DNA from: Bacteroidales bacterium
GTDB taxonomy: Bacteria; Bacteroidota; Bacteroidia; Bacteroidales; P3
Reading direction: 5' to 3'
Assembly: GCA_017962615.1 (NCBI GenBank)
Contig: JAGCUZ010000060.1
Span: forward strand, 1 to 35,833
DNA: 35,833 nt
The position numbers were made by a program, and so were the translations under genes. The notes under the pieces were generated by a model that saw nothing but the letters and a program-made list of their open reading frames with translations, did no database searches and was not told where the DNA came from. Shown in pieces: positions 16,214 to 25,758 of this stretch; the stretch's first letter is position 1; every line of letters starts with the position of its first letter.

Positions 16214-17374
16214 ATGAAACGCTCGGAAACAAATATCAACCACAACGTTAACGCGCCGCGCCGCGACAGCCGCCATGCCGGAATGGCAAGGATTATGGCT
16301 GTGGTTGCAGCCGTTGTGCTCTTCACCGCCAAGGCCAACGCCCAAGACCTGCTGCGCCCTGAGGCTTGGTTCCCTTCTGAGTACATCATGACCTACAACC
16401 TTGCGTGTTATAACAAACTGGTGCACCAACGTGCGAACACGTTCTACATGTGCTATCCAGCGTTCTCGGCGGAGTATGCGCTTTCGGTTATGATTGACCA
16501 ATATTCCCCAAATAGCAACGGCAGGCTGGAGCTGAGGCGCGCCAAGGAGAACATCGGGTATCACGACGATTACCCGACTTTGGGCAAACGTAGACGGCAC
16601 AACAAATATGAGTCCGAGAAGCACAACGTGGAGGTAGAGACTTTCACGCTTGCCGTGAAGGGGGAGACGCTTAGGCTGATTGCCGCCCTGGTGAAGGCGT
16701 CCACCGAGACGGCCACGTATTTCAACGGTGAGCCTAATGGATGCGACGGCGTGACCTATATTTTCTACACTTACGGAATGGCTGGCAGGTTGGCAGGCCG
16801 CGCATGGTCGCCCAAGAAGGGCTGCCGCACACGGAGGCTTGTGGATGCGATGGACAGCATCTGCCTCGCTGTGCAGAAGGGCGACACGAATGTGCTGAAC
16901 CGCCAGATGCCACTGTGCCGCACTCTGCTCCACGAGTTCCGCCGCGAGTATCCGCCGAGGGCCTTCGAGCCGCAGACGGTGAAATATGGCTACGTCGACA
17001 GCACAGGGCATCACTATGTAAGAGAAGTGGGGACGGAGCAGGTAAAGGTGTGTCGCAGGTCCGACACATTGATGTCGGAGGAACAGTCCAATATGTGGAG
17101 CGCATCGATAGCGGGGCGCGTAGCCGCGCTGTCGCGGAAGCTGTTCCTTGGCGAGGGTACAGAACTTGTTAGAATCGTAATACAGATTGTGGAGAACGGG
17201 CCTACGCTATTCTTCAAAGACAACTATGGGTACTGCTATTTCTGCATGCCCACCACGGACGGCTTCGAGGAGCGCTGCCTGTCGGCCCCGCTGCAAAAGG
17301 ATGGGTGCTGGCATCTGGAGGAGGACGGGCAGTGGCACCAGGTGGATGCCGACGAAGCAAAGAAATGGTTTTAG
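16214..17374 (+). CDS. Secreted protein of unknown function
   Basis: The product is 386 residues. A basic N-terminus is followed by the hydrophobic stretch ARIMAVVAAVVLFTAKANAQ (about residues 25-44), a plausible type I signal with cleavage after ANA; an internal Met at residue 24 would give a shorter signal. The mature protein is mixed alpha/beta with many Tyr and Cys (FYMCYPAFSAEYALSVMI; YGYCYFCMPTTDGFEERC) and ends HLEEDGQWHQVDADEAKKWF. No family recognised. It is preceded by its own -7 box. An 8-bp tandem array separates it from sufB. The minus-strand frame 16151-17014 is a shadow. Confidence 0.75.
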   Translation: MKRSETNINHNVNAPRRDSRHAGMARIMAVVAAVVLFTAKANAQDLLRPEAWFPSEYIMTYNLACYNKLVHQRANTFYMCYPAFSAEYALSVMIDQYSPNSNGRLELRRAKENIGYHDDYPTLGKRRRHNKYESEKHNVEVETFTLAVKGETLRLIAALVKASTETATYFNGEPNGCDGVTYIFYTYGMAGRLAGRAWSPKKGCRTRRLVDAMDSICLAVQKGDTNVLNRQMPLCRTLLHEFRREYPPRAFEPQTVKYGYVDSTGHHYVREVGTEQVKVCRRSDTLMSEEQSNMWSASIAGRVAALSRKLFLGEGTELVRIVIQIVENGPTLFFKDNYGYCYFCMPTTDGFEERCLSAPLQKDGCWHLEEDGQWHQVDADEAKKWF

Positions 17375-17438
17375 ACTACGAGACTACAAGACTACGAGAC
17401 CACGAGACTACAAGACTTCAAGACAACGAGACAATAAG
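17375..17438. repeat. Eight copies of an 8-bp tandem repeat
   Basis: From the base after the preceding stop, the unit ACTACRAG repeats eight times in register: ACTACGAG, ACTACAAG, ACTACGAG, ACCACGAG, ACTACAAG, ACTTCAAG, ACAACGAG, ACAATAAG. It ends 8 bp before the sufB start codon, so it would be its whole leader if a promoter lies nearby. Copy-number change by slippage is possible. Confidence 0.9.
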
Positions 17439-17446
17439 TCAATAAT

Positions 17447-18928
17447 ATGGAAGACAAAGATATAATACAGGAAGTCACCAACGAAGAGTACAAATGGGGC
17501 TTCACCACAGACATAGACACCGAGACGATACGCAAAGGCTTGGACGAGGAGGTGGTGCGTATCATCTCGAAGAAGAAGAACGAACCCGACTGGCTGCTGC
17601 AGTACCGCCTCGACGCCTACCGCCGCTGGCAGCAGATGAAGGAGCCCGACTGGGCGCACCTGGAATACGAGACTCCCAACTACCAGGACATCATATATTT
17701 TGCCGCCCCCAAGCAGGAGAAGAAGAAAAGCATCGACGAGGTTGACCCCGAGCTGCTTGCCACCTTCGACAAGCTGGGCATACCGCTGCGCGAGCGCGAG
17801 GTGCTGGCCGGAGTGGAGAGCGGGAAAGCCGCAGGGAGTGCGACTTCGGGAGGCGTGGCCTACGACGCCATCATGGACTCGGTGAGCGTGAAGACCACGT
17901 CGCAGAAGATGCTCGAAGAGCAGGGCATTATATTCTGTCCCATCAGCGAAGCGGTGCAGAAGCATCCCGAGCTGGTGAAGCAGTACATGGGGTCGGTGGT
18001 GCCGTCGACGGACAACTTCTTCGCCGCCCTCAACTCGGCGGTGTTCAGCGACGGGTCGTTCTGCTACATCCCCAAAGGGGTGCGGTGCCCGATAGAGCTG
18101 AGCAGCTATTTCCGCATCAACGCCAAAGGCACCGGACAGTTCGAGCGCACGCTGATAGTGGCCGACGAAGGGGCCTACGTGAGCTACATGGAAGGCTGCA
18201 CGGCACCGCAGCGCGACGAGAACCAGCTGCATGCCGCCGTGGTGGAGATAGTGGCGCTGAAGGATGCCGAGGTGAAATACAGCACGGTGCAGAACTGGTA
18301 CCCGGGCGACAAGGACGGCAAAGGCGGCATATACAACTTCGTCACGAAGCGAGGCATCTGCAAGGGGTCGCGCTCGAAGATATCGTGGACGCAGGTGGAG
18401 ACAGGCAGCGCGGTGACATGGAAATACCCGAGCTGCATACTGCAGGGCGACGACTCGACGGCGGAGTTCTACAGCGTGGCCGTCACCAACAACTACCAGC
18501 AGGCCGACACGGGCACCAAGATGATACACATAGGCAAGAACACCCGCAGCACCATCATGAGCAAAGGCATCAGCGCGGGACACAGCCAGAACAGCTACCG
18601 CGGACTTGTGCAGATAAACAAGAGCGCCGAGAACGCCCGCAACTTCTCGCAGTGCGACAGTCTGCTGCTTGGCGACCGCTGCGGGGCGCACACCTGGCCC
18701 TATATCAAAGCCAACAACAGCACGGCGATACTGGAGCACGAGGCCACGACGAGCAAGATATCGGAAGACCAGCTGCTGTACTGCCAGCAGCGCGGCATAA
18801 GCCAGGAGAGCGCCGTGGGGCTCATCGTGAACGGCTACGCCAAGGACGTGCTGAAGAAACTCCCCATGGAGTTCGCCGTCGAAGCACAGAAACTGCTCAG
18901 CATAAGCCTCGAAGGAAGCGTGGGGTAA
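17447..18928 (+). CDS. sufB: Fe-S cluster assembly scaffold protein SufB
   Basis: The product is 493 residues. Family hallmarks run throughout: YKWGF at the start, [78 protein letters not shown], and the C-terminal [11 protein letters not shown]-type and [19 protein letters not shown] blocks. SufB works with SufC and SufD to build Fe-S clusters. A low-complexity insertion (about residues 125-137, [13 protein letters not shown]) lies where most homologs read LAGVAVDAV. Normally sufC and sufD follow directly; here they do not, and the next gene is an unrelated lipoprotein. Confidence 0.95.
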   Translation: MEDKDIIQEVTNEEYKWGFTTDIDTETIRKGLDEEVVRIISKKKNEPDWLLQYRLDAYRRWQQMKEPDWAHLEYETPNYQDIIYFAAPKQEKKKSIDEVDPELLATFDKLGIPLREREVLAGVESGKAAGSATSGGVAYDAIMDSVSVKTTSQKMLEEQGIIFCPISEAVQKHPELVKQYMGSVVPSTDNFFAALNSAVFSDGSFCYIPKGVRCPIELSSYFRINAKGTGQFERTLIVADEGAYVSYMEGCTAPQRDENQLHAAVVEIVALKDAEVKYSTVQNWYPGDKDGKGGIYNFVTKRGICKGSRSKISWTQVETGSAVTWKYPSCILQGDDSTAEFYSVAVTNNYQQADTGTKMIHIGKNTRSTIMSKGISAGHSQNSYRGLVQINKSAENARNFSQCDSLLLGDRCGAHTWPYIKANNSTAILEHEATTSKISEDQLLYCQQRGISQESAVGLIVNGYAKDVLKKLPMEFAVEAQKLLSISLEGSVG

Positions 18929-19051
18929 TTGCTATTTATAAGTTATTAGTTTTAAGTTCTAAGTTGTAATAGATGCGATAGATATGATAGATACAATAGA
19001 GGCTGGCGCGATTTTAATTTTTAATTCTTAATTTTTAATTTCCAACATATC

Positions 19052-19402
19052 ATGAAACTCAAAGTCCTACTATCCTTAGCAGCCGTGATGCTGGTTGCCT
19101 GCGCTGCAGGATGCAACCGGCACAGGAACCACCTGGCGGGCACATGGATAGAGGCAGCCACGGTGAGCGGCGTGCCGCAGGGCATCACCTTGGGCCACAA
19201 CGGTTGGGCTGCGTCGGTGAACAAGCCTACGCTGCAATACAACCACTGGACGTCGCACGGCAAGACATTGGTGCTGGAAGGCATCCTCTTTGCCGACAAC
19301 AGAGTGCAGCACGTCAAGGACACGTTCGTGGTGGAGCATGTGGGCAGCGAGACCATGACGCTGCGCCACGGCGACAACCACCTGCGATACTTTAAGCAAT
19401 AA
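19052..19402 (+). CDS. Lipocalin-like lipoprotein
   Basis: The product is 116 residues with a lipoprotein signal; the lipobox Cys is either Cys17 (LVAC) or Cys21 (AAGC). The mature part is one small beta-barrel-like domain: LAGTWIEA, QGITLGHNGWAASVNKPTLQYNHWTSHGKTLVLEG, VEHVGSETMTLRHGDNHLRYF. This is the pattern of Bacteroidales 'lipocalin-like' lipoproteins (G-x-W start, a 'YxxWxxxGxxLxLxG' centre, and an 'L-x-L ... Y' end). The ligand is unknown. It is flanked by repeat-bearing gaps, so operon membership is unclear. Confidence 0.7.
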   Translation: MKLKVLLSLAAVMLVACAAGCNRHRNHLAGTWIEAATVSGVPQGITLGHNGWAASVNKPTLQYNHWTSHGKTLVLEGILFADNRVQHVKDTFVVEHVGSETMTLRHGDNHLRYFKQ

Positions 19403-19453
19403 TTTTGAGTTATTAGTTTTAAGTTCTAAGTTTTAAGTAGCTGACGCACATAA

Positions 19454-19517
19454 CATATCTGCCGAAGGCTGCGAGTACCAACAAATAAAAAACACGGATA
19501 ACGAGCAACATATCAAC
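19454..19517 (+). repeat. 64-bp dispersed repeat, copy 1
   Basis: All 64 bases are identical to 22143-22206. It begins CATATCTGCCGAAGGCTGCG and ends ATATCAAC. It is preceded by a TTTTAAGT(A/G)GCTGACGC motif that recurs in other gaps. It sits between the lipocalin-like gene and the GWxTD gene. Confidence 0.95.
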
Positions 19518-19572
19518 TTATCAACAGATAACATATCAACTTATCAACGGATTAACATATCAACCTATCAAC
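19511..19572 (+). repeat. Six TATCAAC units upstream of the GWxTD gene
   Basis: TATCAAC begins at 19511, 19519, 19534, 19542, 19558 and 19566, in pairs 8 bp apart. The array ends 17 bp before the ATG at 19590. Confidence 0.9.
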
Positions 19573-19589
19573 GATTAAATCAACATAAC

Positions 19590-21125
19590 ATGAAATACAA
19601 AATCTTTCTTACCATCGCTGCCTTGATAATGGCCGTCGGTGCCGGTGCAACCGAACGGGTGCAGGATGCATCAACCGACGCCAAACAGATGTCGGCCATG
19701 TTCTCCTATGCCACCTTCGCCACGGGAGGGCAGCCTTACGTGGAGCTGTACCTGTCGTTCAACGCATGGACCATGACCTTCGTGCCTACCGGCGACGGGC
19801 ACTACCGCGCCACCGCCGACATACTGGTGGTCATGCGGCGCAGCGACTCAATAGTGTACGCCAAGAAATACCAGCTGCACAGTCCTACGGTGTCGCATCC
19901 CGACTCGACCAACTTCGACTTCCTCGACGTGCAGCGTTTCTCGATAGACAACGGCATCTACGACCTTGAGCTGAACGTGAGCGACGCCGCTGCCGGCAAT
20001 GGAGATGCCGCAGCCAACAGGCTGCACCAGAAGATACTCGTGGGCTTCGCCCAAGGCAAGCCAGCCATGTCGTCGGTGCAGATGATGGCATCGGCAACAC
20101 CCACTACGAAGGAGAACATCCTGTCGCGCGGGGGCTACGACATGCAGCCCTACGTGAGCGACTACGTGCCCGAGCAGGTACGCACCATGAACTTCTACGT
20201 GGAGTTCTACAACATCGGCGAGGAGGTGGGCAACAAGCCGTTCCTCGTCTACGCCTATATAGAGAGCCAGGAGACCGGAGCAAGAGCAGGCAACATGCAG
20301 TACATCAAACGCAAGGAGGCTGCGCCCACGGTGCCCATATACGCCGGCATCGACATCAGCGGCCTGCCGTCGGGCAACTACAACCTGGTGGTGGAAGCCC
20401 GCAACCGCGACAACCAGACCCTGCTGGCGCGGCGCGTACCTTTCTTCCGCTCCAACCCGTCGGTGAAAGACCTAAGTAACCTCGCACTGTATGCCAACAC
20501 CTTCGCCTCGCTCCTCAACGACGAGCAGCAGCTCAACATGTACCTCGACGCCCTCTACCCTATCGCCCTTGAGCGCGAGAAGACCGTCATCAACGACCTC
20601 ATCAAGCACCCGGGACTGGAGGAGAAACAAGCCTTCATGTATCAGTTCTGGGTGGCCCGCGACCCGCTGAACCCCGAAGGTAAATGGCGTGAATACCGCG
20701 AAAGGATTGATTATGTGGAGAAGACCTTCTCCTACCCGCGCGTGCACGGCTACAACACCGACCGTGGCCGCGTGTACCTGCAATACGGTCCGCCGAGCTA
20801 CGTGCGCGACGAGAAGAACTTCGTGAGCACCCGTTTCATGGGAGCCGGCACCGAGGGTCGCTCGCAACGAGGCGATGCCGAGACGGCCACCGGCCAGATA
20901 TTCTACCTGCCCTACCAGCTGTGGCGCTACGACCTGATACCCGGCGACGACCCCAAGCGCGTATTTCTATTCTGGGACGAGTTCCGCTCGGGATACTACA
21001 AACTGCTAAACTCCAACGCCCGCGGCGAGGTGCAGGACCCCAAATGGGAACGTCGCCTGAGCCAGCAGCAACTCAACGAAGACCTGAAAGGCGAGGTAGG
21101 CCTGCAGTTTGACAGAGGATACTAA
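19590..21125 (+). CDS. GWxTD domain-containing secreted protein
   Basis: The product is 511 residues with a signal peptide (MKYKIFLTIAALIMAVGAGA). The N-terminal half is beta-rich (VELYLSFNAWTMTFVP, then ADILVVMRRSDSIVYAKKY). The C-terminal half has the GWxTD region: QAFMYQFWVARDPLNPEGKWREYRERIDYV, then GYNTDRGRVYLQYGPPSYV near residue 385 (GYNTD stands for GWxTD), then YQLWRYDLIPGD ... VFLFWDEFRSGYYKLL. The family is common in Bacteroidota and has no settled function. It is followed, after a repeat-filled 109-bp gap, by the acyltransferase gene. Confidence 0.88.
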   Translation: MKYKIFLTIAALIMAVGAGATERVQDASTDAKQMSAMFSYATFATGGQPYVELYLSFNAWTMTFVPTGDGHYRATADILVVMRRSDSIVYAKKYQLHSPTVSHPDSTNFDFLDVQRFSIDNGIYDLELNVSDAAAGNGDAAANRLHQKILVGFAQGKPAMSSVQMMASATPTTKENILSRGGYDMQPYVSDYVPEQVRTMNFYVEFYNIGEEVGNKPFLVYAYIESQETGARAGNMQYIKRKEAAPTVPIYAGIDISGLPSGNYNLVVEARNRDNQTLLARRVPFFRSNPSVKDLSNLALYANTFASLLNDEQQLNMYLDALYPIALEREKTVINDLIKHPGLEEKQAFMYQFWVARDPLNPEGKWREYRERIDYVEKTFSYPRVHGYNTDRGRVYLQYGPPSYVRDEKNFVSTRFMGAGTEGRSQRGDAETATGQIFYLPYQLWRYDLIPGDDPKRVFLFWDEFRSGYYKLLNSNARGEVQDPKWERRLSQQQLNEDLKGEVGLQFDRGY

Positions 21126-21149
21126 TAGTTATCAGTTCTAAGTTATTAG

Positions 21150-21227
21150 TTTTAAGTGGCTGACACGCCTATCATATCAACGTATCAACATCAAACATAT
21201 CAACATCAAACATATCAACCTATCAAC
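21150..21227 (+). repeat. TTTTAAGTGGCTGAC motif plus five TATCAAC units
   Basis: This gap repeats the TTTTAAGTGGCTGACRCGCC motif also seen near 22120. It then holds TATCAAC at 21175, 21183, 21198, 21213 and 21221, with a 15-bp higher-order period (CATATCAACATCAAA twice). It ends 7 bp before the ATG at 21235. Confidence 0.85.
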
Positions 21228-21234
21228 ATAAATC

Positions 21235-22116
21235 ATGCTGTCGAGAGTGCTTTTCAGATGTCTGCTGATGCCGCTGGCCTACCTGCCGCTGTGGGTGCAC
21301 TATGCCTTCAGCAGCCTGGCCGCGCCGGTGCTGCACCGCGTGCTGCGCTACCGTCTCGACGTGGTACGGCGCAACCTGCAGGCGGCATTCCCCGACAAAA
21401 GCGACAAGGAGCGCCGACAGATAGAGCGTCGCTACTACCGCCACCTTGCCGACCTGCTGGTCGAAGGCATTTACAACCTGAGAGCCACGCCGCGACAACT
21501 GCTAAACCACTACCGTCTGTGCAACCGCGAGGTGGTGAACCGCTACTACGAGGAGGGACAAAGCGTGATACTCATGTCGTCGCACTACAACAACTGGGAG
21601 TACATGGTGTCGTCGCTCAACTTCCAGCTGAGGCACCACGGCGTGGGAGTAGGCAAACCTATAAGCGACAAAGGCTTCGGTTACGAGCTTAACAAACGCC
21701 GCACACGCTATGGCACCGAAGTGGTTGACCAGACCAACGTGCGCCAGGTGATGGCATGGTACGAGGAGCACCACGTGCCGGTGGCTTATATGATGCTGTC
21801 CGACCAGTCGCCCTCTAATCCTATGAAAAGTTTCTGGACTCAGTTCCTCAACCAAGACACAGCCTTCCTATACGGCAGCGAGCATTTCGCAAGGAAATAC
21901 CACTACCCTGTAATCTACTACGAAGTACGAAAAGAGCGTCGCGGCCACTACGCAGTGTACTTCCACGAGCTGTGCGCCGACCCCGACGAGCTGCCAGAGG
22001 GCGGCATAACCTATAACTACGTGAACAAGCTGGAGCATCTGATAAAAGACAAGCCGGAATACTGGCTCTGGAGCCACCGCCGCTGGAAGCTAAACAAGAA
22101 AAAAGTTATAAGTTAA
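21235..22116 (+). CDS. Lipid A acyltransferase, LpxL/HtrB family
   Basis: The product is 293 residues. A hydrophobic N-terminus (MLSRVLFRCLLMPLAYLPLWVHYAFSSL) anchors it to the inner membrane. VVRRNLQAAFPDKS and the acyltransferase motif SSHYNNWE (HX4E, near residue 116) give the catalytic His and Glu. VAYMMLSDQSPSNPMKSFWTQFLN contains the second conserved block. The C-terminal PEYWLWSHRRWK is the family signature. It adds a secondary acyl chain to lipid A precursors using acyl-ACP. The length is normal. It lies just upstream of a glycosyltransferase gene. Confidence 0.9.
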   Translation: MLSRVLFRCLLMPLAYLPLWVHYAFSSLAAPVLHRVLRYRLDVVRRNLQAAFPDKSDKERRQIERRYYRHLADLLVEGIYNLRATPRQLLNHYRLCNREVVNRYYEEGQSVILMSSHYNNWEYMVSSLNFQLRHHGVGVGKPISDKGFGYELNKRRTRYGTEVVDQTNVRQVMAWYEEHHVPVAYMMLSDQSPSNPMKSFWTQFLNQDTAFLYGSEHFARKYHYPVIYYEVRKERRGHYAVYFHELCADPDELPEGGITYNYVNKLEHLIKDKPEYWLWSHRRWKLNKKKVIS

Positions 22117-22142
22117 TTGTTTTAAGTGGCTGACGCGCCTAT

Positions 22143-22206
22143 CATATCTGCCGAAGGCTGCGAGTACCAACAAATAAAAAACACGGATAACGAGCAACAT
22201 ATCAAC
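22143..22206 (+). repeat. 64-bp dispersed repeat, copy 2
   Basis: Identical over 64 bp to 19454-19517. It is followed by further TATCAAC units at 22208, 22232 and 22247, the last ending 9 bp before the ATG at 22263. The preceding TTTTAAGTGGCTGACGCGCC also matches the gap at 21150. Confidence 0.95.
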
Positions 22207-22262
22207 CTATCAACATCCAAACCAATTACCCTATCAACATCTAACATATCAACACTTAGTAA

Positions 22263-23273
22263 ATGACCATAGCCGTTATCATTCTCAACTGGAACGGGCG
22301 CCACATGCTGGAGCGTTTTCTCCCGTCGGTCACACGTCATACAACAGGCGACGCACGCGTGATTATTGCCGACAACGGCTCGACCGACGACTCGCTGGAG
22401 TTCCTTGCCGCCAAATACCCCCAGCTGCAGGTGATAGCCTTCGACCGCAACTACGGCTTTGCCGAAGGCTACAACAAAGCCATAGCGCAGGTGGAAGCCG
22501 ACTACTACGTGCTCCTGAACGACGACGTGGAGGTTAGCGAAGGATGGTGGCAGGCCGTGGTGGCACAGATGGAGGCCGACCCCTCGGTGGCGATAGCGCA
22601 GCCCAAGCTGCTGATGTACGACCAGCGCGACACCTTCGAGTATGCAGGAGGCGCAGGCGGCTTCATAGACAAATACGGCTACCCGTTCTGCCGTGGACGC
22701 ATATTCTCAACCCTCGAACAGGACCACGGCCAGTACGACGATGCCCGCGAAATATTCTGGGCCAGCGGCGCCGCCATGTTCGTCAAATCCGAGGCATGGA
22801 AAGCCCTCGGCGGCCTCGACGGCGACTTCTTCGCCCACATGGAGGAGATAGACCTGTGCTGGCGTGCCAAGAACGCAGGCTACAAGGTGGTTTACTGCCC
22901 CGCCGCCACAGTGTACCACGTGGGGGGCGGCACCCTGCCCAAGAGCTCTCCGTTCAAGACACAACTCAACTTCCGCAACAACAGGGCCATGCTCTACAAG
23001 AACTTGCCTTCGCAGCGCAAGACATGGGTGCTGTTCGTCCGCTTTGTGCTCGACTGGGTGGCTGCACTGAGTTTCCTCCTCAAAGGCAACGGCAAGGAAT
23101 GCCTCGCCGTATTTACAGCCCACCGCCAGTATCGCGCATGGAAAAGCAACCTGCGCCGCAAGCGCGCCGCCATCAACCCCGGCACAGTGAGTTGTATCTA
23201 CAACGGACACCTGCTGCTGAGCTATCACCTCTTCGGCGCCAAGCGGTTCTCGCAACTGCGCTGGCACAATTGA
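22263..23273 (+). CDS. Family 2 glycosyltransferase
   Basis: The product is 336 residues. The GT-A nucleotide-binding start is VIILNWNGRHMLERFLPSV, followed by IIADNGSTDDS and a DxD-type metal site in LLNDDVEVS near residue 88. Acceptor-side elements are FVKSEAWKALGGLDGDFFAHMEEIDLCWRAKNAGYKVVY. A hydrophobic segment (WVLFVRFVLDWVAALSFLL) near residue 255 suggests membrane association. It resembles rhamnosyl/GT2 enzymes of polysaccharide synthesis; the sugar is not predictable. The neighbouring lipid A acyltransferase suggests an envelope glycan. Confidence 0.9.
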   Translation: MTIAVIILNWNGRHMLERFLPSVTRHTTGDARVIIADNGSTDDSLEFLAAKYPQLQVIAFDRNYGFAEGYNKAIAQVEADYYVLLNDDVEVSEGWWQAVVAQMEADPSVAIAQPKLLMYDQRDTFEYAGGAGGFIDKYGYPFCRGRIFSTLEQDHGQYDDAREIFWASGAAMFVKSEAWKALGGLDGDFFAHMEEIDLCWRAKNAGYKVVYCPAATVYHVGGGTLPKSSPFKTQLNFRNNRAMLYKNLPSQRKTWVLFVRFVLDWVAALSFLLKGNGKECLAVFTAHRQYRAWKSNLRRKRAAINPGTVSCIYNGHLLLSYHLFGAKRFSQLRWHN

Positions 23274-23311
23274 CAAACCAACAGAAAACTAACAACAAAT
23301 AATAAAGACCA

Positions 23312-24853
23312 ATGAACGACAAAGTAAGAGTACGCTTCGCGCCGAGTCCAACAGGACCCCTGCATATAGGTGGTGTGCGCACGGCACTATACAACTATCT
23401 CTTCGCCCGCCAAAACGGCGGCACCATGATTCTCCGCATCGAGGACACCGACCAGACGCGCTTTGTGCCTGGTGCCGAGCAATACATAATAGAAGCCCTC
23501 ACGTGGCTTGGCATCGAGTTTGACGAAGGCGTGCATGTGGGTGGTCCCTACGGTCCCTACCGCCAGAGCGACCGCAAGTCCATGTACCGCCAGTATGCCG
23601 AGCAGCTGCTGCGCGACGGTTATGCCTACTACGCCTTCGACCGTCCAGAAGCCCTAGAATCTAAACGCAAGGAATACGAGGCACAGAAGAAGACTTTCCA
23701 ATACGACTGCACCTCACGTGGAAGCATGGAGAACAGTCTCACCCTGCCCGCCGACGAGGTGCAGCGCCGCCTCGACGCAGGCGAGCCCTACGTGGTGCGT
23801 TTCAAATTCCCCGAAAACCTCGACATCACCGTACACGACCTCATACGAGGCGACGTCACGATGAGCAGCAACCTACTGGACGACAAGGTGCTCTTTAAGA
23901 GCGACGGCATGCCGACCTATCACCTGGCCAATATCGTCGACGACCACACCATGGCCGTCAGCCACGTGATACGCGGCGAGGAATGGCTTCCCTCGGCACC
24001 CCTCCATGTGATGCTCTACAAGGCCTTCGGCTGGGAGAGCACAATGCCGCAGTTTGCCCACCTGCCCCTCCTGCTCAAGCCAGAGGGCAACGGCAAACTC
24101 AGCAAGCGCGACGGCGACCGACTCGGATTCCCCGTCTTCCCCCTCGACTGGCACGACCCCAAGACCGGCGAGCTCAGCAGCGGCTACCGCGAACAGGGCT
24201 ACCTGCCCGAGGCTGTGGTCAACATACTTGCCCTCCTTGGCTGGAACCCCGGCACCGAACAAGAGATACTGAGCATGGACGAGCTCATCAAGCTCTTCAG
24301 CATAGAACACATAAGCAAGAGCGGTGCCAAGTTCAACGTCGAGAAGGCCAAGTGGTTCAACCACGAATACATGCAGAAGCTTAGCGACGAAGCCGTCGCC
24401 GAGATGTTCCAGCCGCAACTCAAAGCTCACGGCATCGAGGCTGAGCACGACTACGTTGTGAAGGTGTGCGGCATGATGAAAGAGCGTATTACCTTCCCCT
24501 CCGAGCTATGGGACACCTGCTGCTACTTCTTCAAAGCCCCCGACAGCTACGACCCCGCAGCGATAAAGAAGCGTTGGAAGCCCGGCATGACGACCCACAT
24601 GGCCAAAGTCATCGAGATACTCAACACTGTGCCGTTCGAATACGACGCCATCCACAAGGCGCTCCTCGACGACTACATCGTGGGCAACCAGCTCAACATG
24701 GGACAGATAATGAACTCCTTCCGCCTCGCCGTGGTGGGCAAGACCGTTGGACCAGACATGCTCACCCTCGTTATGACCATCGGACGCGACGAGACCATCA
24801 GCCGCGTACAGCGCGCCATCGACACCATTGGAGAAATGAAGGATGTTCAGTGA
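23312..24853 (+). CDS. gltX: Glutamyl-tRNA synthetase
   Basis: The product is 513 residues, normal for the family. The class I signature HIGG is at residues 18-21 ([26 protein letters not shown]), and the KMSKS-equivalent KLSKRDG lies near residue 262. Also present are [28 protein letters not shown] and the insert [34 protein letters not shown]. It charges tRNA-Glu. The absence of a recognisable glnS nearby says nothing about misacylation routes. It lies 38 bp after the glycosyltransferase gene. Confidence 0.97.
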   Translation: MNDKVRVRFAPSPTGPLHIGGVRTALYNYLFARQNGGTMILRIEDTDQTRFVPGAEQYIIEALTWLGIEFDEGVHVGGPYGPYRQSDRKSMYRQYAEQLLRDGYAYYAFDRPEALESKRKEYEAQKKTFQYDCTSRGSMENSLTLPADEVQRRLDAGEPYVVRFKFPENLDITVHDLIRGDVTMSSNLLDDKVLFKSDGMPTYHLANIVDDHTMAVSHVIRGEEWLPSAPLHVMLYKAFGWESTMPQFAHLPLLLKPEGNGKLSKRDGDRLGFPVFPLDWHDPKTGELSSGYREQGYLPEAVVNILALLGWNPGTEQEILSMDELIKLFSIEHISKSGAKFNVEKAKWFNHEYMQKLSDEAVAEMFQPQLKAHGIEAEHDYVVKVCGMMKERITFPSELWDTCCYFFKAPDSYDPAAIKKRWKPGMTTHMAKVIEILNTVPFEYDAIHKALLDDYIVGNQLNMGQIMNSFRLAVVGKTVGPDMLTLVMTIGRDETISRVQRAIDTIGEMKDVQ

Positions 24854-24930
24854 ACATCCGATAGCGAAGCGGAGAACAAAGAATAACCCATAAACATATC
24901 AACGGATAAAAATATCAACATAAAACAATC

Positions 24931-25605
24931 ATGGAAAACGACGAAATCATCAACCCTAAACCTGAAAACAAGAGCTGTCGCCACACCCCCTGCATGGGCA
25001 CCCTCGTGGCGCTCAACATCATCCTGCTTGCCGGTCTCATAGGCATATATGTGTGCCACTTTGCAGGCATAGGCGGCGTGAAGAGCAAGAAGAACCCCGA
25101 CGCCACTCCCGTCATGGTACCCAAGGACGGAGCCCTCAAGGTAGCCTATATCAACTCCGACTCAATACTGGCCAAATACCAGTACGCCCTCGACCTCGAG
25201 AAAGGGCTGCGCGACTTCCAGCAGGCCAAGGAGAACGAGTACAAGAACAAGATGACCACCTTCCAGAACGACTATCAGAACTACCTCAAGACCGGTGCCG
25301 ACCTCACCCTCAGCCAGCAGAAGGCCAAGGAAGAGGAGCTGAAGCAACGTGCCGAGAAACTCAGCACCCTCGAGCAGGAGCTTGCCCTGCAGATGGAAGA
25401 GCGACGTTTTAACGACAACAAGAAACTGCTCGATGCCATCTACGCCTTCGTGCGCGAATACAACGAGCAGAACCAGCAGTTCGACATCATCCTGCGCAAG
25501 ACTTACACCGACCCCCCGACGCTCTACATGAATCCCGCCATGGACATCACCGACGAGATCATCAAAGGCCTCAACGAGGAATACGCCAGCTTGAAAGAGA
25601 AATAA
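24931..25605 (+). CDS. OmpH/Skp-like protein with N-terminal membrane anchor
   Basis: The product is 224 residues. A cytoplasmic stub (1-27) precedes one membrane segment (about 28-47, LVALNIILLAGLIGIYVCHF), so it is anchored rather than cleaved. From residue 70 the OmpH pattern begins (KVAYINSDSILAKYQ). A long coiled coil follows (LEKGLRDFQQAKENEYKNKM ... KAKEEELKQRAEKLSTLEQE). The C-terminus closes with FDIILRKTYTDPPTLYMNPAMDITDEIIKGLNEEY, typical of Bacteroidales OmpH proteins. Skp/OmpH are periplasmic chaperones for outer membrane proteins. It lies after gltX with a short gap holding two ATATCAAC units. Confidence 0.9.
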   Translation: MENDEIINPKPENKSCRHTPCMGTLVALNIILLAGLIGIYVCHFAGIGGVKSKKNPDATPVMVPKDGALKVAYINSDSILAKYQYALDLEKGLRDFQQAKENEYKNKMTTFQNDYQNYLKTGADLTLSQQKAKEEELKQRAEKLSTLEQELALQMEERRFNDNKKLLDAIYAFVREYNEQNQQFDIILRKTYTDPPTLYMNPAMDITDEIIKGLNEEYASLKEK

Positions 25606-25610
25606 GCCTC

Positions 25611-25632
25611 GTCGCGACCGAATGGGAGCAAC
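25611..25632 (+). repeat. Fragment related to the MITE-like element
   Basis: GTCGCGACCG then AATGGGAGCAAC matches 29966-29987 at 21 of 22 positions. It lies just after the OmpH stop. The rest of this gap (25633-25758) carries TTATTAGTTTTTAAGTTATAAGTAGCCGGCGCC and ATCTAT units like the other gaps. Confidence 0.7.
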
Positions 25633-25758
25633 GACCTTCTATTGAAGGCAGGGTATAGCTGTTAGTTATTAGTTTTTAAGTTATAAGTAGCCGGCGCCAT
25701 CATCTATCCCATCTGTCACGTCTATCATATCTATCGCGCAACTTTCAAATATTCCATC

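Noticed and set aside
17408-18739. 443-codon minus-strand frame
   Set aside because: Antisense to sufB, whose conserved blocks are continuous.
19511-19572. Possible CRISPR or iteron origin in TATCAAC arrays
   Set aside because: Units are 7-8 bp without spacers and occur before several unrelated genes; no replication initiator gene or DnaA-box cluster is present.
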